A stretch of 64,000 bases of DNA from Corynebacterium glaucum (GTDB taxonomy: Bacteria; Actinomycetota; Actinomycetes; Mycobacteriales; Mycobacteriaceae). Shown here piece after piece: positions 46,608 through 55,406 of this stretch. Position numbers and translations under genes: made by a program. The notes under the pieces are model-generated. The model was not told the DNA's origin. It searched no databases and worked only from the letters and a program-made list of their open reading frames with translations. Where the stretch lies: the NCBI RefSeq assembly GCF_030408855.1, contig NZ_CP047358.1, positions 372,001 through 436,000 of the forward strand. Reading direction: 5' to 3'. Each line of letters begins with the position of its first letter. The stretch's first letter is position 1.

Positions 46608-47405
46608 ATGGCTTTCCGTAAACGCAAGATCGCCGCAAAAACTCCGGAAGAGCTCGACGCGATGGAGGCTGCCGGGCGCATCGTCGGCGTCGCCCTGCAG
46701 GAGGTTCGTGCCGCTGCGAAGCCGGGTGTGACCACGCTTGATCTGGATACCGTCGCCGAAACCGTGACCCGCGATCACGGTGCGATACCGACGTTTTTGG
46801 GATACAACGGATTCCCCGGCTCGATCTGCGCCAGCGTGAACGAGGTCGTGGTGCACGGTATCCCAAGCAGGGACGTCGTACTCGCGGAAGGGGACTTGGT
46901 CTCCATCGACTGCGGCGCCACGTTCAATGGGTGGGTCGGGGATTCCGCCTGGTCCTTTGGGGTAGGGCAGTTGGAAGGTGCCGTCGATAAGCTCAATGCT
47001 GCGACTGAATGGGTGCTGATGGAGGGGCTGAAGGCGATGGTGCCGGGCAATAGGTTGACGGATGTGTCGCACGCGCTGGAGCTGGCGACGTATGCGGCGG
47101 AGGAACGCTTCGGGGTGGAGCTCGGCATTCTCGACGGCTACGGCGGGCACGGTATCGGCCGCACCATGCACGAGGATCCGTACCTGGCGAATGAGGGTCG
47201 GCCTGGTCGTGGCCCCCTCATCCAAGAGGGCTCCGTGCTGGCGATCGAGCCGATGTTGATCCTGGGCGGCGAGACCGACTCGCGGGTGCTTGAAGATGAC
47301 TGGACAGTTGTCACACTTGATGGGTCCCCCGCGGCGCACTGGGAACATACCGTTGCCGCAACTGCGAACGGCCCGCGCATTCTCACACCGCGGGATGCGG
47401 CTTAA
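46608..47405 (+). CDS. map: Methionine aminopeptidase, type I
   Basis: Map removes the initiator methionine from nascent proteins. The 265-residue protein shows the pita-bread fold metal ligands in [16 protein letters not shown] (two Asp), [15 protein letters not shown] (His), EPML (Glu) and WEHTVAA (Glu), and [22 protein letters not shown] with the substrate His. The ATG at 46608 gives [16 protein letters not shown]. An interspersed motif copy is upstream and another (46982-46992) inside the gene. Confidence 0.97.
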   Translation: MAFRKRKIAAKTPEELDAMEAAGRIVGVALQEVRAAAKPGVTTLDLDTVAETVTRDHGAIPTFLGYNGFPGSICASVNEVVVHGIPSRDVVLAEGDLVSIDCGATFNGWVGDSAWSFGVGQLEGAVDKLNAATEWVLMEGLKAMVPGNRLTDVSHALELATYAAEERFGVELGILDGYGGHGIGRTMHEDPYLANEGRPGRGPLIQEGSVLAIEPMLILGGETDSRVLEDDWTVVTLDGSPAAHWEHTVAATANGPRILTPRDAA

Positions 47406-47441
47406 ACCGCAGTTCGCGCGCGTAAGACGTAGTGCGCAGGC

Positions 47442-47447
47442 TATACT
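47442..47447 (+). promoter_or_regulatory. -10 element of a leaderless L,D-transpeptidase mRNA
   Basis: TATACT ends 7 nt before the ATG at 47455 and no ribosome binding site exists, so the transcript should begin at or next to the start codon. Confidence 0.65.
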
Positions 47448-47454
47448 GCTGCGC

Positions 47455-48282
47455 ATGTCATACTCTTCCCGCCACGCAGCGCTGTCTGTGCCGTCCAAGG
47501 TTAAGCGGCGCGTGCTCTCCGTTGCCGCCAGCGCAGGCGTTGTTGCCTCCCTCATCGTGAACCCTGCTGTCGCCGCCGCGCAGCCGGCATCACCGCTTCA
47601 GCAGTTCTCCTCCAGCACCTCCAGCACCGGGCTTGACGCTTTTCTAAGCCAGGTAAACGCGCAGTACGCTTCGTTGAGCTCGAGCTCGGATGTCGCCGTA
47701 CGCGACGCCGCGTGGAACCTGCGCACCTCGCTGCGCCAGCAGGCGGATGCCCTTGGCGCCCTGAACCCGGAGCTGCCCGCCCAAGCGAAGGCCGCCATCG
47801 ACCAGACGGTGGAGACGTTCTTCCCGGGTCTGATCGCGGAACGCACCCCCGCGCCGGCCCCGGCACCCGCACCGGCCCCGGCTCCCGCACCTGCACCTGC
47901 TCCGGCCCCGGCACCCGCGCCGGCGTTCGACTACGGTTCTTGCCCGAAGGATGCGAAGGCCTGCATCGACCTCGACGGCCGCCGCTCCTGGCTGCAGCGT
48001 AACGGCGAGGTGTACTACGGATCCGTATTCATCGGCCCGGGCCGCCCTGGCCACGAGACCCCGCGCGGCACGTTTTACGTCAACCGCAAGGTGATCGACG
48101 AGATCTCCTGGGAGTTCAACGACGCTCCGATGCCGTACGCGGTGTACTTCACCAACAATGGCATCGCCTTCCACCAGGGTGATCCGAACATCCTCTCTCA
48201 CGGCTGCATCCGTATGAATCGCGCAGACGCGCAGAAGTACTTCAACGATCTGCAGATCGGCGACAAGGTTTACGTGTACTAA
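47455..48282 (+). CDS. Exported L,D-transpeptidase (YkuD fold)
   Basis: L,D-transpeptidases cross-link peptidoglycan through 3-3 bonds or attach proteins to it. The 275-residue protein has a basic N-terminus and signal peptide ending near NPAVAAAQPA (35-44), a helical region (about 45-130), a spacer of about 12 Ala-Pro repeats (131-155) that probably spans the wall, and the YkuD domain with H238 in FHQG and the catalytic SHGCIRM (S246-M252, Cys249). No lipobox is seen. The ATG at 47455 lies 7 nt after TATACT. A terminator follows. Confidence 0.93.
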   Translation: MSYSSRHAALSVPSKVKRRVLSVAASAGVVASLIVNPAVAAAQPASPLQQFSSSTSSTGLDAFLSQVNAQYASLSSSSDVAVRDAAWNLRTSLRQQADALGALNPELPAQAKAAIDQTVETFFPGLIAERTPAPAPAPAPAPAPAPAPAPAPAPAPAFDYGSCPKDAKACIDLDGRRSWLQRNGEVYYGSVFIGPGRPGHETPRGTFYVNRKVIDEISWEFNDAPMPYAVYFTNNGIAFHQGDPNILSHGCIRMNRADAQKYFNDLQIGDKVYVY

Positions 48283-48296
48283 ACCGCCGTCAATCC

Positions 48297-48340
48297 ACCC
48301 GCTCCGAGTTGCAAACGCGACCGGGGCGGGTTTGTCTTTT
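48297..48340 (+). terminator. Terminator after the L,D-transpeptidase gene
   Basis: ACCCGCTCCG (48297-48306) pairs with CGGGGCGGGT (48322-48331, one G-U), followed by TTGTCTTTT. The T-tract doubles as the -35 of the infA promoter. Confidence 0.85.
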
Positions 48341-48360
48341 CGCAGGTGGGTGGCTATTAT
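48332..48360 (+). promoter_or_regulatory. infA promoter
   Basis: TTGTCT (48332-48337), 17-bp spacer, TATTAT (48355-48360). The leader to infA is about 108 nt. The -35 overlaps the T-tract of the preceding terminator. Confidence 0.7.
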
Positions 48361-48474
48361 CGTGGTTTGGTGCAGGGTAGGCGGTGCACGCCGACCAAGC
48401 CTGCGCCGCGTAGCAATTCGGAAAATACGTCAAGTACCTGCGCGAACGTGCATGTGCTGTAGGAAGTGGAGTGT

Positions 48475-48693
48475 ATGGCAAAAGAAGGCGCAATCGAGGT
48501 TGAGGGCCGCATCGTCGAGCCCTTGAAGAACGCGATGTTCCGAGTCGAGTTGGACAACGGGCACGAGGTTCTCGCCCACATCAGTGGCAAGATGCGCCAG
48601 CACTACATCCGCATCCTCCCGGAGGACCGCGTCATCGTGGAACTTTCCCCGTACGACCTGGACCGCGGGCGTATTACCTACCGCTACAAGTAA
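48475..48693 (+). CDS. infA: Translation initiation factor IF-1
   Basis: IF-1 (72 residues, S1/OB fold) binds the ribosomal A site during initiation. The start [17 protein letters not shown] and the end [10 protein letters not shown] are canonical. AGGAAGTGGA precedes the ATG; a GTG nine bases earlier is not needed. No rpmJ gene is found after it. Confidence 0.98.
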   Translation: MAKEGAIEVEGRIVEPLKNAMFRVELDNGHEVLAHISGKMRQHYIRILPEDRVIVELSPYDLDRGRITYRYK

Positions 48694-48717
48694 CACACTT
48701 TCGCCTCCTTACCCACG

Positions 48718-48768
48718 GCGCATCCCTAGGTGGATGTGTCTTTTCACCTCCGGCCACGGTGGCCGGAG
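48718..48768 (+). promoter_or_regulatory. Hairpins between infA and rpsM
   Basis: GCATCC/GGATGT followed by GTCTTTT (48719-48744) may be a weak terminator. CTCCGGCC, loop ACGGT, GGCCGGAG (48748-48768) is a perfect 8-bp stem extendable to 10 bp. The second lies about 110 nt before rpsM and may be a leader element for the alpha operon. Confidence 0.4.
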
Positions 48769-48876
48769 CCGCGTGAAACCCCAGCCCATCCTCCGGCACG
48801 GCCCGGACAAAGTGTTGGAAGGCGCGGACGGGTGGGGAGAAAACCACCGTAACAACCCGAAAGGAACGTGACCCTT

Positions 48877-49245
48877 ATGGCACGTCTTGCTGGTGTGGAT
48901 CTCCCACGCAACAAGCGCATGGAGATTGCACTCACATACATCTACGGCATCGGCCCGACCCGATCCAAGGAACTGCTCGAGATGACGGGCATTTCTCCTG
49001 ACCTGCGCACCGACAATCTGTCGGACGAGCAGCTTTCCCAGCTGCGCGACGCGATTGAGAACAACTACACGGTCGAGGGTGACCTGCGCCGCGAGGTACA
49101 GGCTGACATCCGCCGCAAGATCGAAATTGGCTCTTACCAGGGTCTGCGCCACCGCCGCGGCCTGCCGGTCCGCGGCCAGCGCACGAAGACCAACGCGCGT
49201 ACCCGCAAGGGCCCGAAGAAGACCATCGCAGGAAAGAAGAAGTAA
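48877..49245 (+). CDS. rpsM: 30S ribosomal protein S13
   Basis: S13 (122 residues) contacts P-site tRNA from the 30S head. It begins [20 protein letters not shown] and has the C-terminal [29 protein letters not shown] precedes the ATG. It leads the alpha operon rpsM-rpsK-rpsD-rpoA-rplQ. Confidence 0.98.
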   Translation: MARLAGVDLPRNKRMEIALTYIYGIGPTRSKELLEMTGISPDLRTDNLSDEQLSQLRDAIENNYTVEGDLRREVQADIRRKIEIGSYQGLRHRRGLPVRGQRTKTNARTRKGPKKTIAGKKK

Positions 49246-49248
49246 CAC

Positions 49249-49650
49249 ATGCCACCGAAGACTCGTCAGGGCGCGCGTCGCGGACGTCGCGTCGTCAAGA
49301 AGAATGTGGCCGCCGGCCACGCATACATCAAGTCCACCTTCAACAACACCATCGTGTCCATCACGGACCCGTCCGGTGCTGTGATCTCCTGGGCATCCTC
49401 CGGCCACGTCGGCTTCAAGGGATCCCGCAAGTCCACTCCGTTCGCCGCGCAGATGGCAGCTGAGAACGCTGCGCGCAAGGCAATGGAGCATGGCATGAAG
49501 AAGGTTGACGTGTTTGTCAAGGGTCCGGGCTCCGGCCGCGAGACCGCAATCCGTTCGCTCCAGGCCGCTGGCCTGGAGGTGTCCTCGATCTCGGACGTGA
49601 CCCCGCAGCCGTTCAACGGCTGCCGTCCGCCGAAGCGTCGTCGCGTTTAA
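49249..49650 (+). CDS. rpsK: 30S ribosomal protein S11
   Basis: S11 (133 residues) lines the platform near the E site. [25 protein letters not shown] and the C-terminal [18 protein letters not shown] sequences are canonical. It starts 3 nt after rpsM. Confidence 0.98.
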   Translation: MPPKTRQGARRGRRVVKKNVAAGHAYIKSTFNNTIVSITDPSGAVISWASSGHVGFKGSRKSTPFAAQMAAENAARKAMEHGMKKVDVFVKGPGSGRETAIRSLQAAGLEVSSISDVTPQPFNGCRPPKRRRV

Positions 49651-49677
49651 GGCAGAAAGGAAAAGAGGTACTACATC

Positions 49678-50283
49678 ATGGCTCGTTACACCGGCCCTGC
49701 TACCCGTAAGTCCCGTCGCCTCCGCGTCGACCTTGTCGGCGGCGACATGTCCTTTGAGCGCCGTCCCTACCCTCCGGGGCAGGCTGGCCGCGCTCGCATC
49801 AAGGAATCCGAGTACCTGCTCCAGCTGCAGGAGAAGCAGAAGGCTCGCTTCACCTACGGCGTGATGGAGAAGCAGTTCCGCCGCTACTACGAGGAGGCCA
49901 ACCGCCTCCCGGGCAAGACCGGCGACAACCTGCTGGTGCTGCTGGAGTCCCGCCTGGACAACGTTGTTTACCGCGCTGGTCTGGCCAACACCCGTCGTCA
50001 GGCTCGCCAGCTTGTGTCCCACGGCCACTTCACGGTCAACGGCAAGCAGGTCGACGTCCCGTCCTTCCAAGTCACCCAGTACGACATCATCGATGTCCGC
50101 GACAAGTCCCGCAACATGCTCTGGTTCGAAGAGGCCCAGGACAACCTGCTTGACGCTGTCGTTCCGGCCTGGCTGCAGGTCGTTCCGGAGACCCTGCGCA
50201 TCCTCGTGCACCAGCTGCCCGAGCGCGCTCAGATCGACGTTCCGCTGCAAGAGCAGCTCATCGTCGAGCTCTACTCGAAGTAA
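49678..50283 (+). CDS. rpsD: 30S ribosomal protein S4
   Basis: S4 (201 residues) nucleates 30S assembly and in E. coli represses this operon. The S4 RNA-binding domain ([20 protein letters not shown] to about residue 150) is intact. The N-terminus lacks the zinc-binding cysteine cluster, as in many actinobacterial S4 proteins of this type. AGAAAGGAAAAGAGG lies upstream. Confidence 0.98.
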   Translation: MARYTGPATRKSRRLRVDLVGGDMSFERRPYPPGQAGRARIKESEYLLQLQEKQKARFTYGVMEKQFRRYYEEANRLPGKTGDNLLVLLESRLDNVVYRAGLANTRRQARQLVSHGHFTVNGKQVDVPSFQVTQYDIIDVRDKSRNMLWFEEAQDNLLDAVVPAWLQVVPETLRILVHQLPERAQIDVPLQEQLIVELYSK

Positions 50284-50370
50284 GCTTTCGCTTTTCGACG
50301 TTTACTTCAACCGCGTAATCTTCCATCACCTACCGGCATCAAATAGCGGGTGCCGAAAAAGGAGAAGTCC

Positions 50371-51384
50371 ATGCTCATCTCTCAGCGTCCCCAACTGACC
50401 GAGGAGTACATCGATACCAACCGCTCGAAGTTCGTCATCGAACCGCTGGAGCCTGGTTTCGGCTACACCCTGGGTAACTCGCTGCGCCGCACGCTGCTGT
50501 CGTCCATCCCGGGCGCAGCAGTGACCTCGATCAAGATCGAGGGTGTGCTGCACGAGTTCACCACGATCAACGGCATCAAGGAGAACGTCTCTGAGATCGT
50601 CCTCAACGTGAAGGACCTGGTGCTGTCCTCCGACTCTGACGAGCCGGTGGTTATGTACCTGTCCGTCGAGGGCCCTGGCGATGTCACCGCTGCGGCAATC
50701 GAGCCGCCGGCTGGCGTGGAGATCCACAACCCGGATCTGCACATCGCCTCCCTGAACGAGCAGGCGCGTCTCGAGATGGAGCTTGTTGTGGAGCGCGGCC
50801 GCGGCTATGTCCCGGCTATGCCGAACTCCGGTGGAGAGGTTGGCCGCATCCCGGTTGACCAGATTTACTCCCCGGTTACCCGTGTCGCCTACAAGGTTGA
50901 GGCGACCCGTGTTGAGCAGCGCACCGACTTTGACAAGCTCATCATCGATGTTGAGACCAAGAACTCGATGACTGCGCGCGACGCCCTGGCTTCCGCTGGT
51001 TCCACTCTGGTGGAGCTGTTCGGCCTGGCTCGCGAGCTGAACACCATGGCTGAAGGCATTGAGATCGGCCCGTCCCCGCAGGAGACGGAGTACATTGCTG
51101 CCTACAACATGCCCATCGAGGACCTGAACTTCTCCGTGCGCTCCTACAACTGCTTGAAGCGCCAGAACATTGCCACCGTCGGCGAGCTGGCGGAGCACAC
51201 CGAGTCCGACCTTTTGGACATTCGTAACTTCGGTCAGAAGTCCATCAACGAGGTCAAGATCAAGCTCGCTAACCTGGGCCTGACCTTGAAGGACACCCCG
51301 GAAGATTTCGATCCGACCCAGCTCGAAGGCTACGACGCCGAGACTGGTGACTACATCGACACCAGCGCGGACGACGCCGAATAA
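50371..51384 (+). CDS. rpoA: DNA-directed RNA polymerase subunit alpha
   Basis: The 337-residue alpha subunit has the N-terminal dimerisation domain ([22 protein letters not shown]) and the C-terminal domain that binds UP elements and activators ([22 protein letters not shown]). An Asp/Glu-rich end follows. The ATG at 50371 is set by AAAGGAGAA. A motif variant (50290-50300) lies in the 5' spacer. Confidence 0.98.
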   Translation: MLISQRPQLTEEYIDTNRSKFVIEPLEPGFGYTLGNSLRRTLLSSIPGAAVTSIKIEGVLHEFTTINGIKENVSEIVLNVKDLVLSSDSDEPVVMYLSVEGPGDVTAAAIEPPAGVEIHNPDLHIASLNEQARLEMELVVERGRGYVPAMPNSGGEVGRIPVDQIYSPVTRVAYKVEATRVEQRTDFDKLIIDVETKNSMTARDALASAGSTLVELFGLARELNTMAEGIEIGPSPQETEYIAAYNMPIEDLNFSVRSYNCLKRQNIATVGELAEHTESDLLDIRNFGQKSINEVKIKLANLGLTLKDTPEDFDPTQLEGYDAETGDYIDTSADDAE

Positions 51385-51445
51385 GGCGCCGAACACAGAG
51401 TAGACGCAAGAGACACTCACAAACCGCACACGAGGAGTTACAACC

Positions 51446-52033
51446 ATGCCTACCCCTAAGAAGGGTGCCCGACTCGGAGGGTCCGCCAAGCACCAGGAGC
51501 ACATCCTGTCCAACCTGGCGCAGTCCCTGTTCGAGCACGGCGCAATAACCACCACTGAGGCAAAGGCGAAGATGCTTCGCCCGTACGCCGAGAAGCTGAT
51601 CACCAAGGCGAAGAAGGGCACGCTGGCTGACCGCCGCGCCGTGGCCGCTGAGCTGCCGAACAAGAACATCGTTGCGCACCTGTTCAACGACCTTGCACCG
51701 GTGTTTGCAAACCGCGAGGGCGGCTACACCCGCTCCATCAAGGTTGGCAACCGCACCGGCGACAACGCCGCAATGGTCAACATCTCCCTGGTCACCGAGG
51801 AGACCGTGTCCAGCGAGGCAACCCGCACCGCCCGCGCCGCCGCATCCCGCAAGGCGCAGGAGGAGCAGGCCGCTGAAGCTGAGGACACCACGGAGACCGT
51901 GGACCCGGCTGAGACCGAAACTGTCGAGGCCGAGCAGGCCGCCGAGGTTGAGGCTGCTGAAGCTGCCAACGAATCAGCCGTTGAGGCTGACGCCGCAAAG
52001 CCGGAGACCCCGGAGCAGGAGCAGCAGAAGTAA
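51446..52033 (+). CDS. rplQ: 50S ribosomal protein L17 with long acidic extension
   Basis: L17 core (about 1-118: [20 protein letters not shown] to [11 protein letters not shown]) is canonical. A tail of about 75 residues follows, rich in Glu, Ala, Thr and Val ([20 protein letters not shown] and on), giving 195 residues against about 120-130 in most bacteria. It closes the alpha operon. CGAGGAG precedes the ATG. Confidence 0.97.
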   Translation: MPTPKKGARLGGSAKHQEHILSNLAQSLFEHGAITTTEAKAKMLRPYAEKLITKAKKGTLADRRAVAAELPNKNIVAHLFNDLAPVFANREGGYTRSIKVGNRTGDNAAMVNISLVTEETVSSEATRTARAAASRKAQEEQAAEAEDTTETVDPAETETVEAEQAAEVEAAEAANESAVEADAAKPETPEQEQQK

Positions 52034-52056
52034 GTTCTGACTCGCCCGGCTGAAAT

Positions 52057-52092
52057 AACCGGCACCGGATTCATCTCCGGTCGCCGGTTTTT
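52057..52092 (+). terminator. Terminator of the alpha operon
   Basis: AACCGGC plus CCGGA pair with TCCGG plus GCCGGTT (52057-52090), followed by TTT. Confidence 0.88.
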
Positions 52093-52115
52093 CGTGCTGC
52101 TACGCTGCCAACACG

Positions 52116-52979
52116 ATGGAACCCGCACTCAATTCCGCGCCCGAGATGATGCGCCTGCGCCTCGACATCGCCTACGACGGCACCGACTTCCATGGCTGGG
52201 CCCGCCAAACCGACGGCACCCGCACCGTACAAGCCACGATCGAAGACGCCATGTCTCTCGTGCTTCGGGTGCCCGTGGCGCTCACCGTCGCTGGACGCAC
52301 TGATGCAGGCGTGCACGCCGCCGCGCAGGTCGCCCACACCGACATTCCCCGCGCCAGCCTGCAGCAGCGTTCGTTGGATGGGGATGCGGGAAAAATGGTC
52401 CGTCGATTAGCAAAATTGCTCCCTGAAGACGTGCGGGTGTTTGGGGTACAGGAGGTGCCAAAGCTTTTCGACGCCCGGTTTGCGGCGCTTACCCGCAGCT
52501 ACACATACCGGGTGACCACCGACCCAGCGGGCGCGCTGCCCACGCGGGCGCGCGACACCGCAGTGTGGGGCAAACCCGTGGACCTTGGGCGGGCGCAGGA
52601 AGCAGCAGGGGCTTTGGTGGGGCTGAACGACTTCGCTGCGTTCTGCAAGCCCCGCGAGCACGCGACCACCATTCGGGAGGTGCTGGGCTTTCAATGGTTC
52701 GACGCGTCGAGCGCGCACGAGCCCGGTTTGCTGGAAGCACACATCACCGCGGACGCGTTTTGTTGGAACATGGTGCGCGCGCTGGTGGCTGCGTGCCTGA
52801 CAGTGGGGGAGGGGCGCCGCGACCTGGAGTGGGCGGTTGGATTGCTGGCGAAAGACTCGCGTGATCCAGAGGTGCCGCTCGCCCCAGCGAAAGGGCTGAC
52901 GCTGACGGGCGTGGAATACCCCCGGGAGGAAGACCTGGCTGCGCGGGTGAAGGTGACCCGTGACCGGCGTAGCCTCTAA
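52116..52979 (+). CDS. truA: tRNA pseudouridine(38-40) synthase
   Basis: TruA isomerises U38-U40 in the anticodon stem. The 287-residue protein has RLDIAYDGTDFHGWARQ, the catalytic Asp motif GRTDAGVHA, and late blocks RSYTYRV and WNMVRALV. The ATG at 52116 lies 9 nt after TACGCT (52101-52106), consistent with a leaderless mRNA; ATGs at 52146 and 52149 are alternatives closer to the family start. A motif variant is at 52401-52411. Confidence 0.95.
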   Translation: MEPALNSAPEMMRLRLDIAYDGTDFHGWARQTDGTRTVQATIEDAMSLVLRVPVALTVAGRTDAGVHAAAQVAHTDIPRASLQQRSLDGDAGKMVRRLAKLLPEDVRVFGVQEVPKLFDARFAALTRSYTYRVTTDPAGALPTRARDTAVWGKPVDLGRAQEAAGALVGLNDFAAFCKPREHATTIREVLGFQWFDASSAHEPGLLEAHITADAFCWNMVRALVAACLTVGEGRRDLEWAVGLLAKDSRDPEVPLAPAKGLTLTGVEYPREEDLAARVKVTRDRRSL

Positions 52980-53038
52980 CGCGCAATAGAATGCATGCGG
53001 TAAGTTTCCTCTGATACATCCCGGAGCTTGGAGGCACA

Positions 53039-55288
53039 ATGACGACGACTGCCGCCGCGTGGTTCGCCGTTGCATTTTTCCTGCTTCCAGGTTGGATCAT
53101 CAACTGGGTTGCGGGCATGCGGGCACCAGCGGCTGCCGCTGTGGCGCTGCCGGTCACCTTCGGCGTGATCGGGTTAGGCGCTTGGGGCTGGGGGCTCACG
53201 ACAGCGCCGTTCAATCTGTGGACGTACGGCGTCTCCGTGGTCATCGCGGTGTTGGTGGCAGCAGTGTGGCGCGCCGCGTTCGTGCGCAAGGCGCGCAGAT
53301 GGAAGACCGTGACGTGGCGCAGGGCGCTATTTCCCGGCAAGTGGCGCGAACGCAGCTTGCTTGATCCGTACTGGATCCTGCCCGGCGCGGGAATCGCGGT
53401 AGGGGCATTCATGCTCATCTCGGATCGGCTCGCGTGGCTGGTGCGGCTGCCGCACGGGGTGAACAACATCTTCCAAGGGTGGGACGTGCAGTGGCACGCG
53501 AACACGGTGCGCTTCATCATGGACACAGGGATCGCGTCATCGACGCGCATGGGCGAGCTGCAGAATGTGGAGACGCACGCGGATCTGCTCTACCCGGCGG
53601 CGTTCCACGCGGGCATTGCGCTCTTCGGCGAGGCGGCGGGGCTTGACCCGGTGCCAGCACTGAACATTGGACAAATCGTGCTTAGCGGGCTTGCGCTGCC
53701 GATCACGATGGCGTGCCTGGTGTTCGCGTTCCTGCGCTCGCGCGGGGTAACGGCGCAGATCGGTGCCGGCCTAGCCGCGATTGCGATCTACGCCGCACCG
53801 CAGGTGGCGTGGATCGGCGACTACGTAGGCATGTGGCCGTACCTGTTCGCCATGTCTATGACGGGCATCGTCATCTGGCAGTTCATTTCCGTGCCTGGGG
53901 CGCGTGCAAGTGCGCTGTCTGCGGCGCTCGGGTTTGTCGGAGTGCTGACTGCGCACCCGTCGGCAGTGACCGTGATTGTGATCGCGGTGGTACTGTTCTG
54001 GCTCACCTCCACCCTGGTGCGCCCGGAGCGCAGTCGTGTCATGGATACGGTCTGGATGGCGCTGCCGGCAGTTGGTGGTGCGCTGACGTTCCTGCCGATT
54101 GCACTGGCTGGTTCGGAGCAGGCCGAGGAAGTATCCGGATGGCAGGCGTTTGAGGACGCGTCGAACACCGACGGCTGGGAAACCGCCTTCTCAATGGAGA
54201 CCCGCCACATCCTCGAGTTCTTCCCGGACTTCGACGCGACGATCGCGCTCTGGCTCGCCGGCTTCGGCGCGCTCGTGGCACTGTTCTGGCGCGGCCAGAT
54301 CTGGCCAGCGCTGTTCTACCTGATTAGCCTGACCGCCACAGTGAACGCCATCGACCCGTTCGACACCTGGTACGGCGACGCGCTGGCGTCGATTGGCAAC
54401 CTGCACTACAACACAGCACACCGCCTCATCTTGCCGGTGGCGATGTGCGTGGTTGCCGGAGCTGCGATCGCCGTCGCGGCAATGATCCGGCTGATCACCC
54501 TGGCACCTATCGCTGCTCGGCGTGACAGCCCCGCCTGGGCTCGTGCGACAACCGCGGCATCCGCGGCGGCTGCGGTTGCTGTTGCAGCCTTCGCTGTACC
54601 TGCCGTGCGTGAGACGACGTTTGATGGGGCGAAGAACGCGTTCACCTCCGCGCGCAACAGCGAACGCATGGTGAGCAACGACGACCTCGCGGCGTTCAAC
54701 TGGCTCGCGTCCCAGCCGGCGGCGTTCGATGGCTACACCATGGGCGTGCCTTCGGACGGGCACTCCTGGATTTACGCCATCGAGGGTGTGCCGACGCTGG
54801 CGCGTCACTTCCAGTGGCCCACTGGCGGGCGCGGTTCTGACTTCGACATCCTGTACTGGCAGCCCGACTTCATCGGCGAGGGCCTGCGCGGCGACCCGAC
54901 AGCAGAAACCATCGCAGATAAGGCAATTGAAGAGCTGAACGTGAAGTTCTTCATCTCCAGCCCTGGGTTGTTCTGGTGGTACCAATTGCCACGGTTCGAG
55001 ATAATCCGCGGGTTCTGGGTATCCAAGGGTGTGACACCCGTCTACCGCAAGGGTGACGTGGTCATCTTCGCGGTGAACAGCCAGTTCACCGACATGGAAC
55101 TCAAAGACATGCGCCGCGACGCACTCGAGCACGGCTCCGAAGAGTTGGCCGAGCTCTCGCCCTCCGGTTTGCCGGCTCCGCCAGACCCCACCGGCCCCAC
55201 CGGCCCCACCGGCCCCACCGGCCCCGCCGAAAACGACTCCGCGGGCAGCGGCACCGCCACCTGGAACACCATGGGCGTGCTGAACTAG
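53039..55288 (+). CDS. Large polytopic membrane protein (DUF6541-like)
   Basis: The 749-residue protein has about 12-14 membrane segments in its first 550 residues, resembling GT-C-type glycosyltransferases or DUF6541 proteins, then an extracytoplasmic domain (about 555-710) with conserved aromatic residues (GVPSDGHSWIYAIEGVPTLA). The C-terminus carries a GPT tripeptide repeat encoded by a 9-bp tandem repeat (55186-55229). GT-C enzymes of corynebacteria build arabinogalactan or modify wall glycans; that role is inference. The ATG has GGAGG 4 nt upstream. It lies between truA and the ESX genes, as in related corynebacteria. Confidence 0.75.
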   Translation: MTTTAAAWFAVAFFLLPGWIINWVAGMRAPAAAAVALPVTFGVIGLGAWGWGLTTAPFNLWTYGVSVVIAVLVAAVWRAAFVRKARRWKTVTWRRALFPGKWRERSLLDPYWILPGAGIAVGAFMLISDRLAWLVRLPHGVNNIFQGWDVQWHANTVRFIMDTGIASSTRMGELQNVETHADLLYPAAFHAGIALFGEAAGLDPVPALNIGQIVLSGLALPITMACLVFAFLRSRGVTAQIGAGLAAIAIYAAPQVAWIGDYVGMWPYLFAMSMTGIVIWQFISVPGARASALSAALGFVGVLTAHPSAVTVIVIAVVLFWLTSTLVRPERSRVMDTVWMALPAVGGALTFLPIALAGSEQAEEVSGWQAFEDASNTDGWETAFSMETRHILEFFPDFDATIALWLAGFGALVALFWRGQIWPALFYLISLTATVNAIDPFDTWYGDALASIGNLHYNTAHRLILPVAMCVVAGAAIAVAAMIRLITLAPIAARRDSPAWARATTAASAAAAVAVAAFAVPAVRETTFDGAKNAFTSARNSERMVSNDDLAAFNWLASQPAAFDGYTMGVPSDGHSWIYAIEGVPTLARHFQWPTGGRGSDFDILYWQPDFIGEGLRGDPTAETIADKAIEELNVKFFISSPGLFWWYQLPRFEIIRGFWVSKGVTPVYRKGDVVIFAVNSQFTDMELKDMRRDALEHGSEELAELSPSGLPAPPDPTGPTGPTGPTGPAENDSAGSGTATWNTMGVLN
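55186..55229. repeat. 9-bp tandem repeat coding GPT tripeptides
   Basis: The unit CCCACCGGC is repeated nearly five times in frame, giving a short collagen-like P-T-G run at the C-terminus of the membrane protein. Copy number may vary between strains. Confidence 0.85.
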
Positions 55289-55360
55289 CCCGGTCTCGTC
55301 GAAGCTCGGTCTTGCGCAACCCAGCGCGCCCATCCCTCAAGCGCTAAGGTGAACCCGAAG

Positions 55361-55379
55361 CTGGTTCGGGGGAGCCGGC
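55361..55379 (+). promoter_or_regulatory. 19-bp leader element upstream of eccB
   Basis: CTGGTTCGGGGGAGCCGGC is identical to 60500-60518 upstream of eccC. It can fold as CTGGTT / AGCCGG (two G-U pairs) with a G-rich loop. TAAGGT at 55345-55350 is a possible -10 just upstream. Confidence 0.65.
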
Positions 55380-55406
55380 GCAAGCACACGGGGGAAATTG
55401 CACGCC

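Noticed and set aside
48694..48876. rpmJ (L36) between infA and rpsM
   Set aside because: No frame resembling the Cys-rich L36 protein is present.
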